DNA of 64,000 nucleotides from Streptomyces sp. S4.7 (lineage in GTDB: Bacteria > Actinomycetota > Actinomycetes > Streptomycetales > Streptomycetaceae). Below, piece by piece: positions 8,141 through 17,962 of the stretch. Position 1 is the first letter of the stretch. Every line of letters begins with the position of its first letter. The stretch is from assembly GCF_010384365.1 (NCBI RefSeq), contig NZ_CP048397.1:806001-870000 (forward strand), read 5' to 3'. The notes under the pieces were generated by a model that made no database searches, was not told where the DNA came from, and was given only the letters and a program-made list of their open reading frames with translations. Made by a program: the position numbers and the translations under genes.

Positions 8141-9718
8141 TCAGCTTGGTGTTTAACCTCGGCCGTTCACCTGACCCGCTGATCTTGGTTCGTTCCCGGG
8201 ACAGCAGGGCGGCCGTTCTTCACGCTTCGAGGTGTCGAGCAACGTCGCGTGAAGGAACGGCCGCTGGTGAAGAGTCTCGCCCTTGAACAGTCCGCTGACG
8301 CCGCGTTGAGTGTCCTGTCCCACTTTCGTGTCCAGTTCTACGACTGCCTCTACACCCGGGCGGATGCGCTCTTCGGGCTTGCCGACGCGGTGCTGTGCTC
8401 GGACGGCCCGGTGACCTCGCTGGTCGAGTTGACGCTCACGGCCGAGCACCGGCGTGGGCACGGGGCGATGTACGACGCGGTCAACCATGGCTGGCTGGAA
8501 CCGCGCCGTCTGCGCAGGCTGCTGACCTCCACGCCGCTGCCGCGGGCCGCCGACGGGCGGATCGTACTCGCGGTGGACGTGAGCAACTGGCTGCGTCCCG
8601 ACGCCCCCACCAGCCCGGAGCTGTTGTTCTGCCACGTCTACGGGCGGGGCCGCAGCGCGGATCAGTTCATCCCCGGCTGGCCCTACTCCTTCGTCGCCGC
8701 GCTGGCGACGGGACGCACGTCCTGGACGCGATCCGGCTCGGGCCGGCCGACGACGCCACCGCGGTGACCGCCACCCAGCTGCGGGAGGTGGTCACCCGGC
8801 TGGTGCAGGCAGGGCAGTGGCGGCCGGGCGACGCGGACATCCTCGTCGTCATGGACACCGGCTACGACGTCACCCGCCTCGCCTACGTCCTGGCCGACCT
8901 GCCCGTCGAACTGGTCGGCCGGCTCCGCTCGGACCGCGTCATGCTTCGCGATGCCGGCCCACGCCGCTCCACCCCACGCGGTGGACAGCCCCGCAAGCAC
9001 GGCGGCGTCCTCACCTTCTCCAAGCCGGACTCCTGGCAGACCACCCGACCAGGCCACCACGTGCGACACCACCCGCTACGGCAGGGCCGAAGCCCTCGCC
9101 TGGGACCGGATGCACCCCCGCCTGCAGGCCCGCGGCCCATGGCTCGACCATTGCGGCGAACTCCCCCTGATCCACGGCACGTTGATCCGACTGAAGGTCG
9201 AGCACCTGCCCGGTGACCGCGACCCCAAGCCGGTCTGGCTGTGGTCCTCACACACCGGGATGACCGGCCAAGACGTCAACCTGCGCTGGCAGGCGTTCCT
9301 CCGCAGATTCGATCTTGAACACACCTTCCGGCTGTTCAAACAGACCCTGGGCTGGACCGTCCCCAAGGTCCGCGATCCGCACACGGCCGACCTGTGGACA
9401 TGGCTGATCATCGCCGCCCACACCCAACTCCGCCTTGCCCGGCCCCTCGCCGAGGACCTCCGCCGACCCTGGGAACGGCCCGCCGAGCCCCGCCGGCTCA
9501 CCCCAGCCCGGGTCCGCCGGGGGTTCCGCCACCTCCGCGTGAAGACCGCCCGTCCCGCCGACGTGCCCAGACCCTCCAAGCCCGGCCCCGGACGCCCACC
9601 CGGCTCGAAGAACCGCAGGCCAGCCCCACGTCACGAGCCAGGGAAGACCGTGAAACGAATCGAAACCCTCACCGAACACGTCCGCCTGAAACAGCAGCGA
9701 GGTTAATGATCAAGCTCA
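8141..9718 (+). mobile_element. Insertion sequence with imperfect 19-bp terminal inverted repeats
   Basis: The ends TCAGCTTGGTGTTTAACCT and the reverse complement of AGGTTAATGATCAAGCTCA match at 15 of 19 positions, in inverted orientation, enclosing a single transposase gene. The length of about 1.58 kb is right for one-gene elements. I did not find an obvious target-site duplication, so the exact ends are tentative. Confidence 0.55.
8249..9706 (+). pseudogene. DDE transposase of an actinobacterial IS, two frameshifts
   Basis: Joined across frames, the product runs from SHFRVQFYDCLYTRADALF through EHRRGHGAMYDAVNHG, the first catalytic Asp region LAVDVSNWLRPDA, then DADILVVMDTGYDVTRLAY, and the last region LRRFDLEHTFRLFKQTLGW, ending RVRRGFRHLRV. 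This is a large Streptomyces transposase family related to IS4/IS701-type enzymes. One shift occurs near 8725 after GRTSWT, where CGTCCTGGACG looks like the collapsed product of two short repeats. The second occurs near 9045 after SKPDSWQT. The total length matches a full transposase, so the gene was lost recently or the shifts are sequencing errors. Confidence 0.75.
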
Positions 9719-9746
9719 GACAGAAGTGGGGCTGCCATTACAGACG

Positions 9747-10409
9747 TCAGCCGGATTGTGCAGTCTCACACTGACGGAGCACGTCGTAGCCCACGAACTC
9801 AAACAGTCGGGTGCTGGTGCGCAGGGGGCGAGGCGTGCCGGTGAACCGGTGCACACCGACCCCGTAGCCAGCACCCGGTTCGGACAGCCACTGCAGTTCG
9901 AAACCCTGCTCGTCGAACCAATCGCAGATCATGGGGACTCGGTCGGGGGCGGCACGGTTGCGGGTCCAGATGACGGTGCCACCGGTCTTGCACAACTGGT
10001 TGCAGGCGCCGATGGTGCCCTTGATGTCGCTGTCGGTGATGTTTCCGAAGACACCGCAGACCAGAACGAGGTCCGCGGGGGTCATGTCTCGGTACTGGTC
10101 GATGAGGGAGGCGTCGCCCGTCACTACCTCGACCTGGTCCAGCTTTGCCAGGCGAGCCGTCTCCGAAGCCGCGGCGGTGTTGCGGGCGTCCAATTCGACA
10201 AGCCGCGCCCGCACCTCGTGGCGGCGTGGATGATCGGACAGGACGTGGAGGAGGTCGCGACCGTCCCCGGCGCACAGGCTGATCACCTTCAGCGGCCCGG
10301 CCGGGGCATCGTCCAGGGCAGCCCGGGTCTGCGATTGAACGGTCCGCAGCCTCCGTTCCATCCAGGAGTCCGCTACGTCGTACTTGCCATGCCAGGCGTT
10401 CCAGTCCAT
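9747..10409 (-). CDS. Class I SAM-dependent methyltransferase, intact copy
   Basis: The 220-residue protein has a glycine-rich SAM-binding motif I (VISLCAGDGRDLLHVL), an acidic end of strand beta-2 (LVELDARN), motif II-like VVTGDASL, and a motif IV region PADLVLVCGVFGNITDSD. Its substrate is unknown; the family is annotated only as class I methyltransferase. The N-terminal 129 codons lie inside the 555-bp inverted duplication, and a truncated copy of them is present at 4403-4822. The gene may belong to a passenger region moved by neighbouring IS elements, since it directly follows an IS end. The ATG start (MDWNAWHGKYD) is shared by both copies. Confidence 0.75.
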   Translation of the reverse strand: MDWNAWHGKYDVADSWMERRLRTVQSQTRAALDDAPAGPLKVISLCAGDGRDLLHVLSDHPRRHEVRARLVELDARNTAAASETARLAKLDQVEVVTGDASLIDQYRDMTPADLVLVCGVFGNITDSDIKGTIGACNQLCKTGGTVIWTRNRAAPDRVPMICDWFDEQGFELQWLSEPGAGYGVGVHRFTGTPRPLRTSTRLFEFVGYDVLRQCETAQSG

Positions 10410-10578
10410 TGCCGCACCCTACGACTGACCACGAGCCGCAGACGATCCAATTTCGATCACCGCAGGGGCAACCACTGCATTGGCCAACATGAGTCACAGC
10501 CCGTCAGGTCGCGGCGGTCACGTCCTCCGTCATCGGGACAACCGTCGAGCGGCCCCCCACAGGTCTTGACGATTACTC
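10024..10578. repeat. Inverted duplication, right copy (555 bp)
   Basis: This is the reverse complement of 4235-4788. It contains the N-terminal part of the methyltransferase gene plus 169 bp upstream of its start. The two copies could support inversion of the 5.2 kb between them by homologous recombination. Confidence 0.93.
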
Positions 10579-10801
10579 CGACGACCGTCCACGTCACCCC
10601 TTCCTCCGGACAACCCGCTGTGTACTCGCCACCACTCCCCCTCTGTCATCACCGTCAGCGGCACCTCACCGCTGTACCGGATAACGCACCGCTCACAGAG
10701 AACACACGGTCCACGACCGCATGCCACAGATGTCAGCGGCATCGAAAACAGGGTGCGGATAACACATGGTGCCGCTGGCGAACGCCTGACGCTCCGGCGC
10801 G

Positions 10802-11055
10802 AACACGTGGACGCAGGAGAAGCGCAAGGCCTTCGCGAACGATCTGACGCACTCGCAGCTGCTGGCCGTCTCCGCCGCCTCGAACCGGTCCAAGGGCGAC
10901 CAGGGCCCGGACGAATGGCAGCCGCCGTCCAAAACCTACTGCCGCACCTAACCTACGCGCGCGCCTGGGTGTCGGTGAAGTCCACCTACGGACTGTCGGC
11001 GACCGAGAACGAGAAGACCACGCTCACCGACATGCTGGGTACCTGCCCCTCATGA
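10802..11055 (+). pseudogene. HNH/DUF1524-type secreted nuclease, C-terminal fragment with frameshift
   Basis: The frame NTWTQEKRKAFANDLTHSQL, then AASNRSKGDQGPDEWQPP, matches the HNH-fold C-terminus of GmrSD/DUF1524-like actinobacterial exported nucleases. A 5-bp tandem duplication (ACCTA repeated, near 10950) throws it out of frame before YARAWVSVKSTYGLSATENE, which continues in another frame to the natural end. The N-terminal half is missing. Confidence 0.7.
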
Positions 11056-11336
11056 ACACCAACCCCCCGCAGCCGGAACAGCTCGTCAGTGAGGTGAAGG
11101 CCGGGCCGGGCGGCGCGATGACGGACGAGGTCGGCATCATCACCGGCGATCTCCCCGTCGCCACCCGCCTGCTGCCCGACGGGCGCGCCCATATCGCCAT
11201 CCAGTACACGGACGCAGACGAGTGGTACACCCTCACCGGCAGCCCCGTCCCAGTGCCGCCGGAGGGCCTGGTGACCCTGCACGAGCAGATCGTGGAACGG
11301 GTCCGCCGCGGTGGTGGCGCCGAAGCCCAGCGCTGA
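11052..11336 (+). CDS. Small conserved hypothetical protein
   Basis: The 94-residue cytosolic protein starts at an ATG overlapping the stop of the nuclease remnant (ATGA). It contains TDEVGIITGDLPVATRLLPD and IAIQYTDADEWYTLTGSPVP, which look like a small beta-rich fold, and has no signal peptide or membrane segment. I recognise similar proteins in Streptomyces but no function. No clear ribosome site is visible, consistent with translational coupling to the former upstream gene. Confidence 0.55.
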   Translation: MNTNPPQPEQLVSEVKAGPGGAMTDEVGIITGDLPVATRLLPDGRAHIAIQYTDADEWYTLTGSPVPVPPEGLVTLHEQIVERVRRGGGAEAQR

Positions 11337-11727
11337 AGGGCGAAGCCCTTCCTGCTGTCGGCCATGGAGTGCGTCCCCCTTCCGGGCGGCACGCCTGTGC
11401 CTTCACCCCGGACGCACTGACGCGAGCCCGGAAGAGAATTACCGCAGGGAGACCACAGTGCGTACTCACGGCCCCGAAGGGCTCTCCGAGCGCTCATAGG
11501 TACTGGCCGGTATGGCAGAAGGATCCGATCCGCAGCAGGACGTCACCTGCCGACGCCGGTCGGGTCCGTGGGCCTCAAGGTGTTCGACGACGTCAACATC
11601 AGCGACGCCGATTTCAGCGGGCCAAGGAGAAGATCCCCCGCTGGTCCCCTGGCCGGAGACGGACTCGCGCAGGCGCATGCCCGTGTCCTGTATGCCGAAA
11701 CTGGGCTGATCGTGGTTGTTTGGGGGC
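11337..11727. other. Gap without recognised gene
   Basis: No supported gene is visible. A short stretch encodes GLKVFDDVNISDADF on the plus strand but has no start signal or family I know. Confidence 0.4.
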
Positions 11728-12729
11728 ATGATCGGCAAAGTGCGCGCCCGTGTCCTGCCGGCGTCCCAGCGCCGCTCGCTGGACGAGTTGACCGAGGATC
11801 TGGATCTGTCGTTTGGGGACACCGCGTCCAAGCGTTCGGCCTTCTGGACGATGCTGACGCTGTCGTCGGTCATCGCTTCCGGTGGGGTGCTCACGGACTC
11901 GACGGCGACCGTGATCGGCGCGATGATCATTGCGCCGCTGTCCACGCCCATCATGGGCATCGCCCTGGGTTCGGTGCAGCGCCGCCGTACCGGATCGGCC
12001 GGGGTCGTCCTCCTTGCGTGCCTGCTGGTGATCGTGGTCGGGATGGTCATGTCGGTGGCTCTGCCCAGCGACTACGACCTGCTGTCGAACAGCCAGATCT
12101 CCTCAAGGACGTCGCCGGGCCTGATGGACCTGGTCGCCGCCCTGGCGACCGGTTTCGCCGGCGCGGTGGCGCTGGCCCGCCGGGACGTCGCCGCCGTGCT
12201 GCCCGGGGTCGCGATCGCCATCTCTCTCGTCCCGCCCCTGGTGGTGGCGGGGGTGTGTCTGGGGCAACTGTCGGGATGGCTGGCGCTGGGCGCGCTGGTG
12301 CTGTTCGTGTCGAATTTCTTCGCCCTGGTCTTCGGGGGCATGGTGGTCTTCGCCTCGCTCGGTTACGGCGTGGAGGCCGACAAGGCGGCCGAACGGCCCG
12401 CCCGCAGGGCTTATGCCGCCATGGTCCTGCTGTTCGTCGTCGTGTTCGTTCCGCTGACGGCCAACACCGTGGTCACGTTCCTGCTCGACACGTGGACCGG
12501 CCGGACCAAGGACGCGGCCGAGCAGTGGCTCGCCGACGTGCCGGGCGCGTCCGTCACGAGTGTCGACGCGGCCTCCCGGACGATGTACGTCCACGTTCGC
12601 ACCCCCGGAGACCTCCCGCCGGTGGAGTTTCTGCTCGACCGGCTCGAGGGACGGATCCCGGACGGCATCCCCGTCGTGGTGGACACCTCACGCGGTCGGC
12701 GCATCGACGCCGGAGTGGTCGGCGACTGA
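11728..12729 (+). CDS. DUF389 family integral membrane protein
   Basis: The protein of about 333 residues has six to seven hydrophobic segments and the DUF389 core: TLSSVIASGGVLTDSTATVI, GAMIIAPLSTPIMGIALGSV and AIAISLVPPLVVAGVCLG. The C-terminal 80 residues are soluble (DVPGASVTSVDAASRTMYVH). The family is conserved in actinobacteria; its role is unknown, with transport suggested. The ATG of MIGKVRARV is used; a TTG four codons upstream is in frame but has no better ribosome site, and only a G-run precedes either. Many family members carry an extra N-terminal soluble domain that is absent here. Confidence 0.8.
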   Translation: MIGKVRARVLPASQRRSLDELTEDLDLSFGDTASKRSAFWTMLTLSSVIASGGVLTDSTATVIGAMIIAPLSTPIMGIALGSVQRRRTGSAGVVLLACLLVIVVGMVMSVALPSDYDLLSNSQISSRTSPGLMDLVAALATGFAGAVALARRDVAAVLPGVAIAISLVPPLVVAGVCLGQLSGWLALGALVLFVSNFFALVFGGMVVFASLGYGVEADKAAERPARRAYAAMVLLFVVVFVPLTANTVVTFLLDTWTGRTKDAAEQWLADVPGASVTSVDAASRTMYVHVRTPGDLPPVEFLLDRLEGRIPDGIPVVVDTSRGRRIDAGVVGD

Positions 12730-13055
12730 GCGTCGCACCGGGCCGTCCCGCCGTGCCCGTCGTCCGTGACGGGAGCGGAGCACTCGGCACACCCGCCGTC
12801 AGCTCCCGTGAACGGTGACCGTGACCCTGTCGGCCTCGGCCACGCCGTCCCAAGCGTCGACGATCGCCACAGCGCGGCCCCTCGGCCGTCCGGTCCCGTC
12901 CAGTCACCTGAACGGGTGGCGATGACGCCACGTGAGGGCGGATGGCCTCGTCCGCGCCAGGCCACTGACACCGTGAACCGTATCGCCGAGGAACTGAGGC
13001 CATGCCGACGGAACCCCCGGCGGCACCCTGCTCCTGTCCGCGAAATGGAGTTCTT
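12730..13055. other. Gap without recognised gene
   Basis: No gene is visible. The end of the gap contains the ribosome site GGAG of the next gene. Confidence 0.4.
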
Positions 13056-15060
13056 GTGCGTCGTCGCAGAGCCGCTCTGCTCACCGCTCTTCTGGCTTCC
13101 CTTGTGGTGGAAGCCTCTTGTCCGGAGGCCACCGGTGGATCGTCGCCCGGACACGGCACGCTGGATCAGCGCGGTGTCGTGCGCAGTGGCAGCCGGCCCA
13201 TCGCCGCTGCCGAGGTGACGCTGCTTCAGGCCGGGGACCACCCCGGTGCAGGCGCTCGTCCGCTGGCCCGCACACGCAGCGACGCCCACGGCCGTTTCAG
13301 CCTCTCGTACCATGCCCCGGACAACCCGGACGCCGTGCTGTATCTGACCGCGGACGCCGGACCGGCCGGCTACGGGCACCCCCGGGCCGCCCACCGTGTG
13401 CGGCCGGTCCGGCTGGTCGCGATGCTCGCCGCCAGCCGCCGTACCGGAAAGGTGGTGCTCAACGAGCGCACCACGGTCGCGGCGGGCTTCGCGATCGCGC
13501 AGTTCACCCGCGGAGGAAAAGTGGCCGGACGCAGCCCCGGGCTGCAGAACGCCGCGGACGTCTCCCACAACCTGGCCGACATCACCAACGGCGCGGCGGC
13601 CAGGACGCTCGCCACCGCCCCCAACGGCAACCAGACGTCCACGCTGCGCGCCTTCAACACGCTGGCCGACATCCTGTCCGGCTGCACCGCCGAACAGACC
13701 TGCGGCACGCTGTTCGACCTGGCCGGCCGGCCGGGGGCACCCGCTCCCCGGGAGACCTTCCAGGCCGTCGCGGACATCGCCCGGCTGCCCGGCAACCACG
13801 TCGCCGAACTCTTCGCGCTGGCCGACGGCCGCAACATCCACCGGCCCAGGCTGACCGCGGCCCCCGACGCCTGGACCCTCGCCCTGCGCTATGTGGGCAA
13901 CGGGCACGAGCTGGACGGACCGGGCAACGTCGCCTTCGACGCGAAGGGCACCGCCTGGATCGGCAACAACTACGAGTTCAACCGCGATCCCCGGGAGTCC
14001 GTCTGCGGTTCGCGCATCCTGTCCCGGCTGACTCCGACCGGCCGGGACGTCCCCGGCGCCCCCTACCGCGGTGGTGGACTGTATGGCGTGGGTTTCGGCA
14101 CCGCCATCGATCCCAAGGGCCACGTCTGGGCGGCCAACTACGGTTTCCAGGGCACCGGCTGTCCCCTCGACGCCAGCCGCCTGTACCGCAGCGTCTCGGA
14201 GTTCACCGCCGACGGCCGGCCCCTCTCACCACCCCAGGGCTGGCGGCAGGGCGACATCGTCCAGCCGCAGGGCACCGTGTCGGACCGGCAGGGGAACATC
14301 TGGATCGCCAACTGCGGCAGCCGGAGCGTGACCCGGATCCCGAAGGGGAACCCCCGCCGGGCCCGGAACATCACGCCCGGCGACAGCCTGATCAAGCCGT
14401 TCGGCGTCACGGTGGACACGCGGGGACGCGCCTGGGTGACCGGCAACGGAAGCGACAGCGTGAGCCTGCTCCCCGCAGGGCACACCCCTGCGCTCGATCA
14501 CCGGCGGCGGGATCAAACGGCCCATGGGCGTCGCCTCCGACAGCCTGGGCAACGTCTGGGTGGCCAACGGAGGCGCGGTGGTCGCCCCCTGTGAGGGCAC
14601 CACGCCCACCATGGTCGCCGAGGCGATCAAGGACATCGTCACCCGGCACGTCGACGCCTCGGTCACAATGGTCCGTCCCGACGGCACCACCCCCGCCAAG
14701 CCGTTCGTCAACGACGGCCTGTTCCTGCCCTGGGGAATCGCCGTCGACGGCAACGACACCGTATGGGTGGCCAACTTCGGCGGCCACCGCCTGGCCAACC
14801 TGTGCGGCGCCCGCCAGTCCGCCTGCCCGCCCGGACTCCGCACGGGCGACCCGATCTCACCGGCCGACACCGGCTACCCCAGCGACGGACTGGAACGCAA
14901 CACCGCCGTCCAGATCGACCCCTCCGGCAACGTCTGGCTGGCCAACAACTGGCGGACCGTGCCCCTGCGGACCAACCCAGGCGGCCACGAGATGGTGGTG
15001 TTCATCGGGCTCGCTGCCCCGGTGCGCACCCCGCTGCTCGGACCGCCGCGGCACCTCTGA
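13056..15060 (+). pseudogene. Secreted NHL-repeat / beta-propeller protein with one frameshift
   Basis: Translation from a GTG 6 nt after GGAG gives a signal peptide (VRRRRAALLTALLASLVVEA), a CarboxypepD_reg-like beta-sandwich (GVVRSGSRPIAAAEVTLLQA), and then NHL/lactonase-like blades: GPGNVAFDAKGTAWIGNNYE, DPKGHVWAANYGF, DRQGNIWIANCGS, DTRGRAWVTGNGS. Near 14475 the frame shifts; removing one C from the CCCC run restores it, continuing MGVASDSLGNVWVANGG, VDGNDTVWVANFGGHRLANL and DPSGNVWLANNW. The full length would be about 667 residues. The shift at a homopolymer could be a sequencing error, in which case the gene is intact. The propeller probably binds a ligand or hydrolyses a lactone outside the cell. 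Confidence 0.75.
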
Positions 15061-15671
15061 CAGCCGGGGCCCGGGGGCTGAACTGCCTAGTGCCCGATCG
15101 GCGCCCGCTCCCGGCCCCGTTCCGGACTGCTCCCAGTACGACGACGATCATCGCCGGACGTCTCGACCATGGCGGACCTTCCCGCTCAGACCGGGACGGG
15201 CGACAGCGGCTCGACCGACGCGGCACCTGCTGCGTGCTGCCGACTTCCTGCGCGATCAAGGAGCACGGGGGCGTTCACCGAGGAGGAGCCGGCGGAGACG
15301 CCGAGTTCCACGACCGGCTGCCCGACACGGTCTGCCACACCGAGGGCCGCCTGCCAAACCCGACGGCCGCGATCGTGGACTGGCAGCCGGTGCGGGCGGT
15401 ACCGGGCCTTCGGACGACGCCGGACTGCGCGACGGCCTGGAGGCCGAGGTGATGGGAGCGGCCCGCGCCGACATCGCCCTGGTGCGGCAGTGTGTGTGAC
15501 GGGAGTGCAGGTCCCCGGGAAGACATCTGGCGGTGACGGTCCGGCCGCCGGTTGCGGGGTACCCGCACCAGGGGTCCGCTGAAGGGCGGGAGTCCGGGTT
15601 CTCAGGGAATCCGGGCCCGCAGGTCCGTTCAGTTGGAGGGAACGCGGAGGAGGCGGCCCGTAGGCGTAGGA
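15061..15671. other. Gap with possible transposase scrap
   Basis: No intact gene is visible. A short IS5-like piece is annotated separately. The rest shows no structure I can name. Confidence 0.4.
15324..15400 (+). pseudogene. IS5-family transposase scrap
   Basis: The frame TEGRLPNPTAAIVDWQPVRA resembles the conserved PTAAIIDSQSVRAA segment around the first catalytic Asp of IS5-type transposases. Only about 25 codons are recognisable, so this is tentative. Confidence 0.4.
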
Positions 15672-16145
15672 GTGACCGGCATCGTCGCGACCACCGCAAT
15701 GGTACGCGACCTCACGCGCAGCGCGAGCTGGTACTGCGAGGTGCTCGATCTGCAGTTCATCCGCGAATTCACGGTCGACGGCGCGGTATGGGGAGTCGTC
15801 CTGCACGACCGGGACGCGGACTTCGTCATCGTCCTGCAGGACCTGTCGACCGTGCCCGGGGTGCGGGACCTGCACGGCAGCCGCCCTCTGGTGCTGAACG
15901 CGCCCTCGCGGGAGACGGTGGAGAATCTGGCCGGGCGGTTCGGCGGGCTCGGGCTCGACCCGCGCGGCCCGGTCACCGACCCGGACGGGACCGTCGTGGA
16001 CGTCGTCGACCCGGACGGGATCATCCTGCGTGTCCGGCACGTGACGAGCCCGCCGGACACCGGCTTCCAGGGCGTGGCGTACGACGCCGACGGCACGGTC
16101 ACGGGCATCTACGCCACCCCGGCCCTCGACGTAGCCACGCCGTGA
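15672..16145 (+). CDS. VOC (glyoxalase/bleomycin-resistance fold) family protein
   Basis: The 157-residue product contains one vicinal-oxygen-chelate module: MVRDLTRSASWYCEVLDLQF at the start, VWGVVLHDRDADFVIVLQDL in the middle, and the closing VTDPDGTVVDVVDPDGIILR with the usual metal-ligand Asp/Glu region. Such proteins are metal-dependent dioxygenases, isomerases or drug-binding proteins; nothing points to a substrate. I use the GTG giving VTGIVATTAM because the first beta strand starts there; the nearest purine-rich stretch is about 20 nt upstream, so the start is uncertain. A strong hairpin immediately follows. Confidence 0.75.
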   Translation: MTGIVATTAMVRDLTRSASWYCEVLDLQFIREFTVDGAVWGVVLHDRDADFVIVLQDLSTVPGVRDLHGSRPLVLNAPSRETVENLAGRFGGLGLDPRGPVTDPDGTVVDVVDPDGIILRVRHVTSPPDTGFQGVAYDADGTVTGIYATPALDVATP

Positions 16146-16172
16146 TCGGTGCCGCCGGACGGCACCGATCAC
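16142..16172 (+). terminator. Terminator hairpin after VOC gene
   Basis: A perfect 13-bp stem (GTGATCGGTGCCG) with a 5-nt loop overlaps the stop codon of the VOC gene. Confidence 0.75.
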
Positions 16173-16599
16173 GGGCCAATGCCCGGCCGCGGGCCCGAGG
16201 ACAGTGGAGTTTCGTGGTTCACGTCCTCGAACACCGGTAGACCGTCCACCAGGCGGCGGCGCACCCGGGCGGTTGCTCGGGACGGCGCCCCGGTCGATGG
16301 CGTAGGCGCAGCGGTAGCCGGTGGTCCGGGGGTTGCCAGGTGGCCCGGGCAACTGCGATCAAGGGCCGGCTTGCCGTGGCCGGGGGCCGTGCCGCCCGCT
16401 GGGGACCTGCATGTGACGGTGGGGCAGCGGCAGTATTCCCGGACGTTGATGCGGGGTGGCCCGTCCCGTAGCTGGCTGACGTCCGCCGGGGCGGTGCCCG
16501 TATTCTGGCCCCGTCTGTCCAGCCCTCCTGCAGCCCGTTTCCCTCGCCCTTTCGCGCGCGCCGGTCACGGACGACGCGTGACCACCGACGGGACACCGT
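16173..16599. other. Gap without recognised gene
   Basis: Neither strand shows a supported gene; frames are Arg/Pro-rich and lack motifs. Confidence 0.4.
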
Positions 16600-17515
16600 G
16601 TGAGCACCGACCAGCCGGCAACTCCTCTGACTCCCTACCCGGCCCGCGTCGCGGTGCCGGGCCGACGCGACTGGTGGCCGGCCCTGCGCAGGACGCCGGC
16701 GGCCTTGCGAGGGAGGACGCGACGGACTGGGCTGCCGCGCTGACGTATTACGCGGTGCTCACCATCTTTCCCACCCTGCTGGTGGCGCTCTCGCTGCTCG
16801 GGATCGCCGGCGGCCCGGGAGCCGGGCACCTCGTCGACCAGGTGGCCGCCGTCGTCCCGGCGCGGGCGCGCCCCGCCGTGCTGGGCGCGCTGGAGAGCAT
16901 GGCCGCCCAGCAGACCCCCGCGCGGCTGCTGGCCGCCTTCGGCACCGTCGGTGCCCTGTGGTCGGCTCCAGCTATCTGAGCGTCTTCCGTCGCGCGGTGC
17001 ACGCCATGAACGGTGTCCAGGACCGCCGCCCGCTGTGGAAGAAGGCCCCCCTGACTGTGATCACCGCGCTCGCGCTGCTGACGCTGCTCGTCTCCAGTGT
17101 CCTGGCCCTGGTTCTCACGGGCGATGCGGCCCGCGCGGCGGGCCGGATCATGGGGGTGGACGGCGCCGCCGTCGCGGCGTGGAACGTCCTGAAGTGGCCG
17201 CTGCTGGCGTGCCTGGTCACCGTCCTGGTCCTGGTGCTGTTCCGCTCCGGCCAGGCCACTGCCTACGGCCTGCGGCACCGGGCCGTCGGCGGCATGCTCG
17301 CCGTCGTCCTGTGGCTCCTCGCGTCCGCGGGCTTCACTCTGTACACCACCAACTACGCGGGCACCTACGACCGTCTGTACGGGTCACTCGCGGGCATCGT
17401 CGTCTTCCTCGTCTGGCTGTGGATATCAAACCTCGCCCTCCTTGCCGGAGCCCAGTTCAACGCCGAACTCGCCACGCTCCGCCATACCCGGCCGGTCCCT
17501 TCCGACGGAGTCTGA
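16600..17515 (+). pseudogene. YihY/BrkB family inner-membrane protein, two frameshifts
   Basis: Starting at GTG (VSTDQPATPLTPYPA) the frame reads RRDWWPALRRTPAALR, then shifts near 16705 into EDATDWAAALTYYAVLTIFP, the signature start of the YihY/BrkB family. A second shift near 16965 is repaired by one extra G in TCGGCTCC, giving LWSGSSYLSVFRRAVHAMNG. The rest (KWPLLACLVTVLVLVLFRSG, GTYDRLYGSLAGIVVFLVWL, SNLALLAGAQFNAEL) is the canonical end. The ancestor has six membrane spans and an unknown envelope role. Both lesions fall in G-rich runs, so read errors should be excluded before calling it dead. Confidence 0.8.
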
Positions 17516-17962
17516 CGCCCCCTGCACGGGTGCCTCCGGGCCCGGTTCCCGCCGCCGGGCCGCACATTGGCCCGCCCGGTCGGGCAGGGAGCCCGAGGGC
17601 ACCGAACCCCTACATGTCCGGTGTGGCACCAACGGGGCCGCGGACCCGGTACTGTCGCACTGCCCTGATGCCCGGGCGCGGCGGACTACTGCAGAGCCCT
17701 CGACGGGACGGGCTGAGCCGTCGGGGGTCGGGGCCCGTCCGGACGTCGGCCGAGTAGAGGACCCGTATGCGCCCGTGGCTTCGCCGAATACCGACCGTCC
17801 TCGGGTACACCACCGCCCTCCTGGCCGTCGCCGCCCTGTCCGTGGCGCAGGTGGTGAGCGTTCCGTCGACACGACCGCCTCGGCGGAGTGATCCACGAGT
17901 ACCAACACGCCGCTTGACCTGCACGGACATGATTCTCGGCATGCACAGTCCGGGAGGGGTGG
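17516..17962. other. Gap with a short membrane-anchor-like ORF remnant
   Basis: From an ATG at 17767 the frame encodes MRPWLRRIPTVLGYTTALLA and a further hydrophobic stretch, then becomes Arg-rich and runs antisense into the next gene. It may be the N-terminus of a broken exported or membrane protein. Nothing else is recognised. Confidence 0.35.

Noticed and set aside
11568..12818. 416-codon plus-strand frame overlapping the DUF389 gene
   Set aside because: The overlapping frame has the DUF389 motifs and membrane spans; this one is Arg/Gly-rich without motif.
16219..16596. Minus-strand frame before YihY
   Set aside because: Arg/Pro-rich without motif or ribosome site; it is likely noise in GC-rich sequence.
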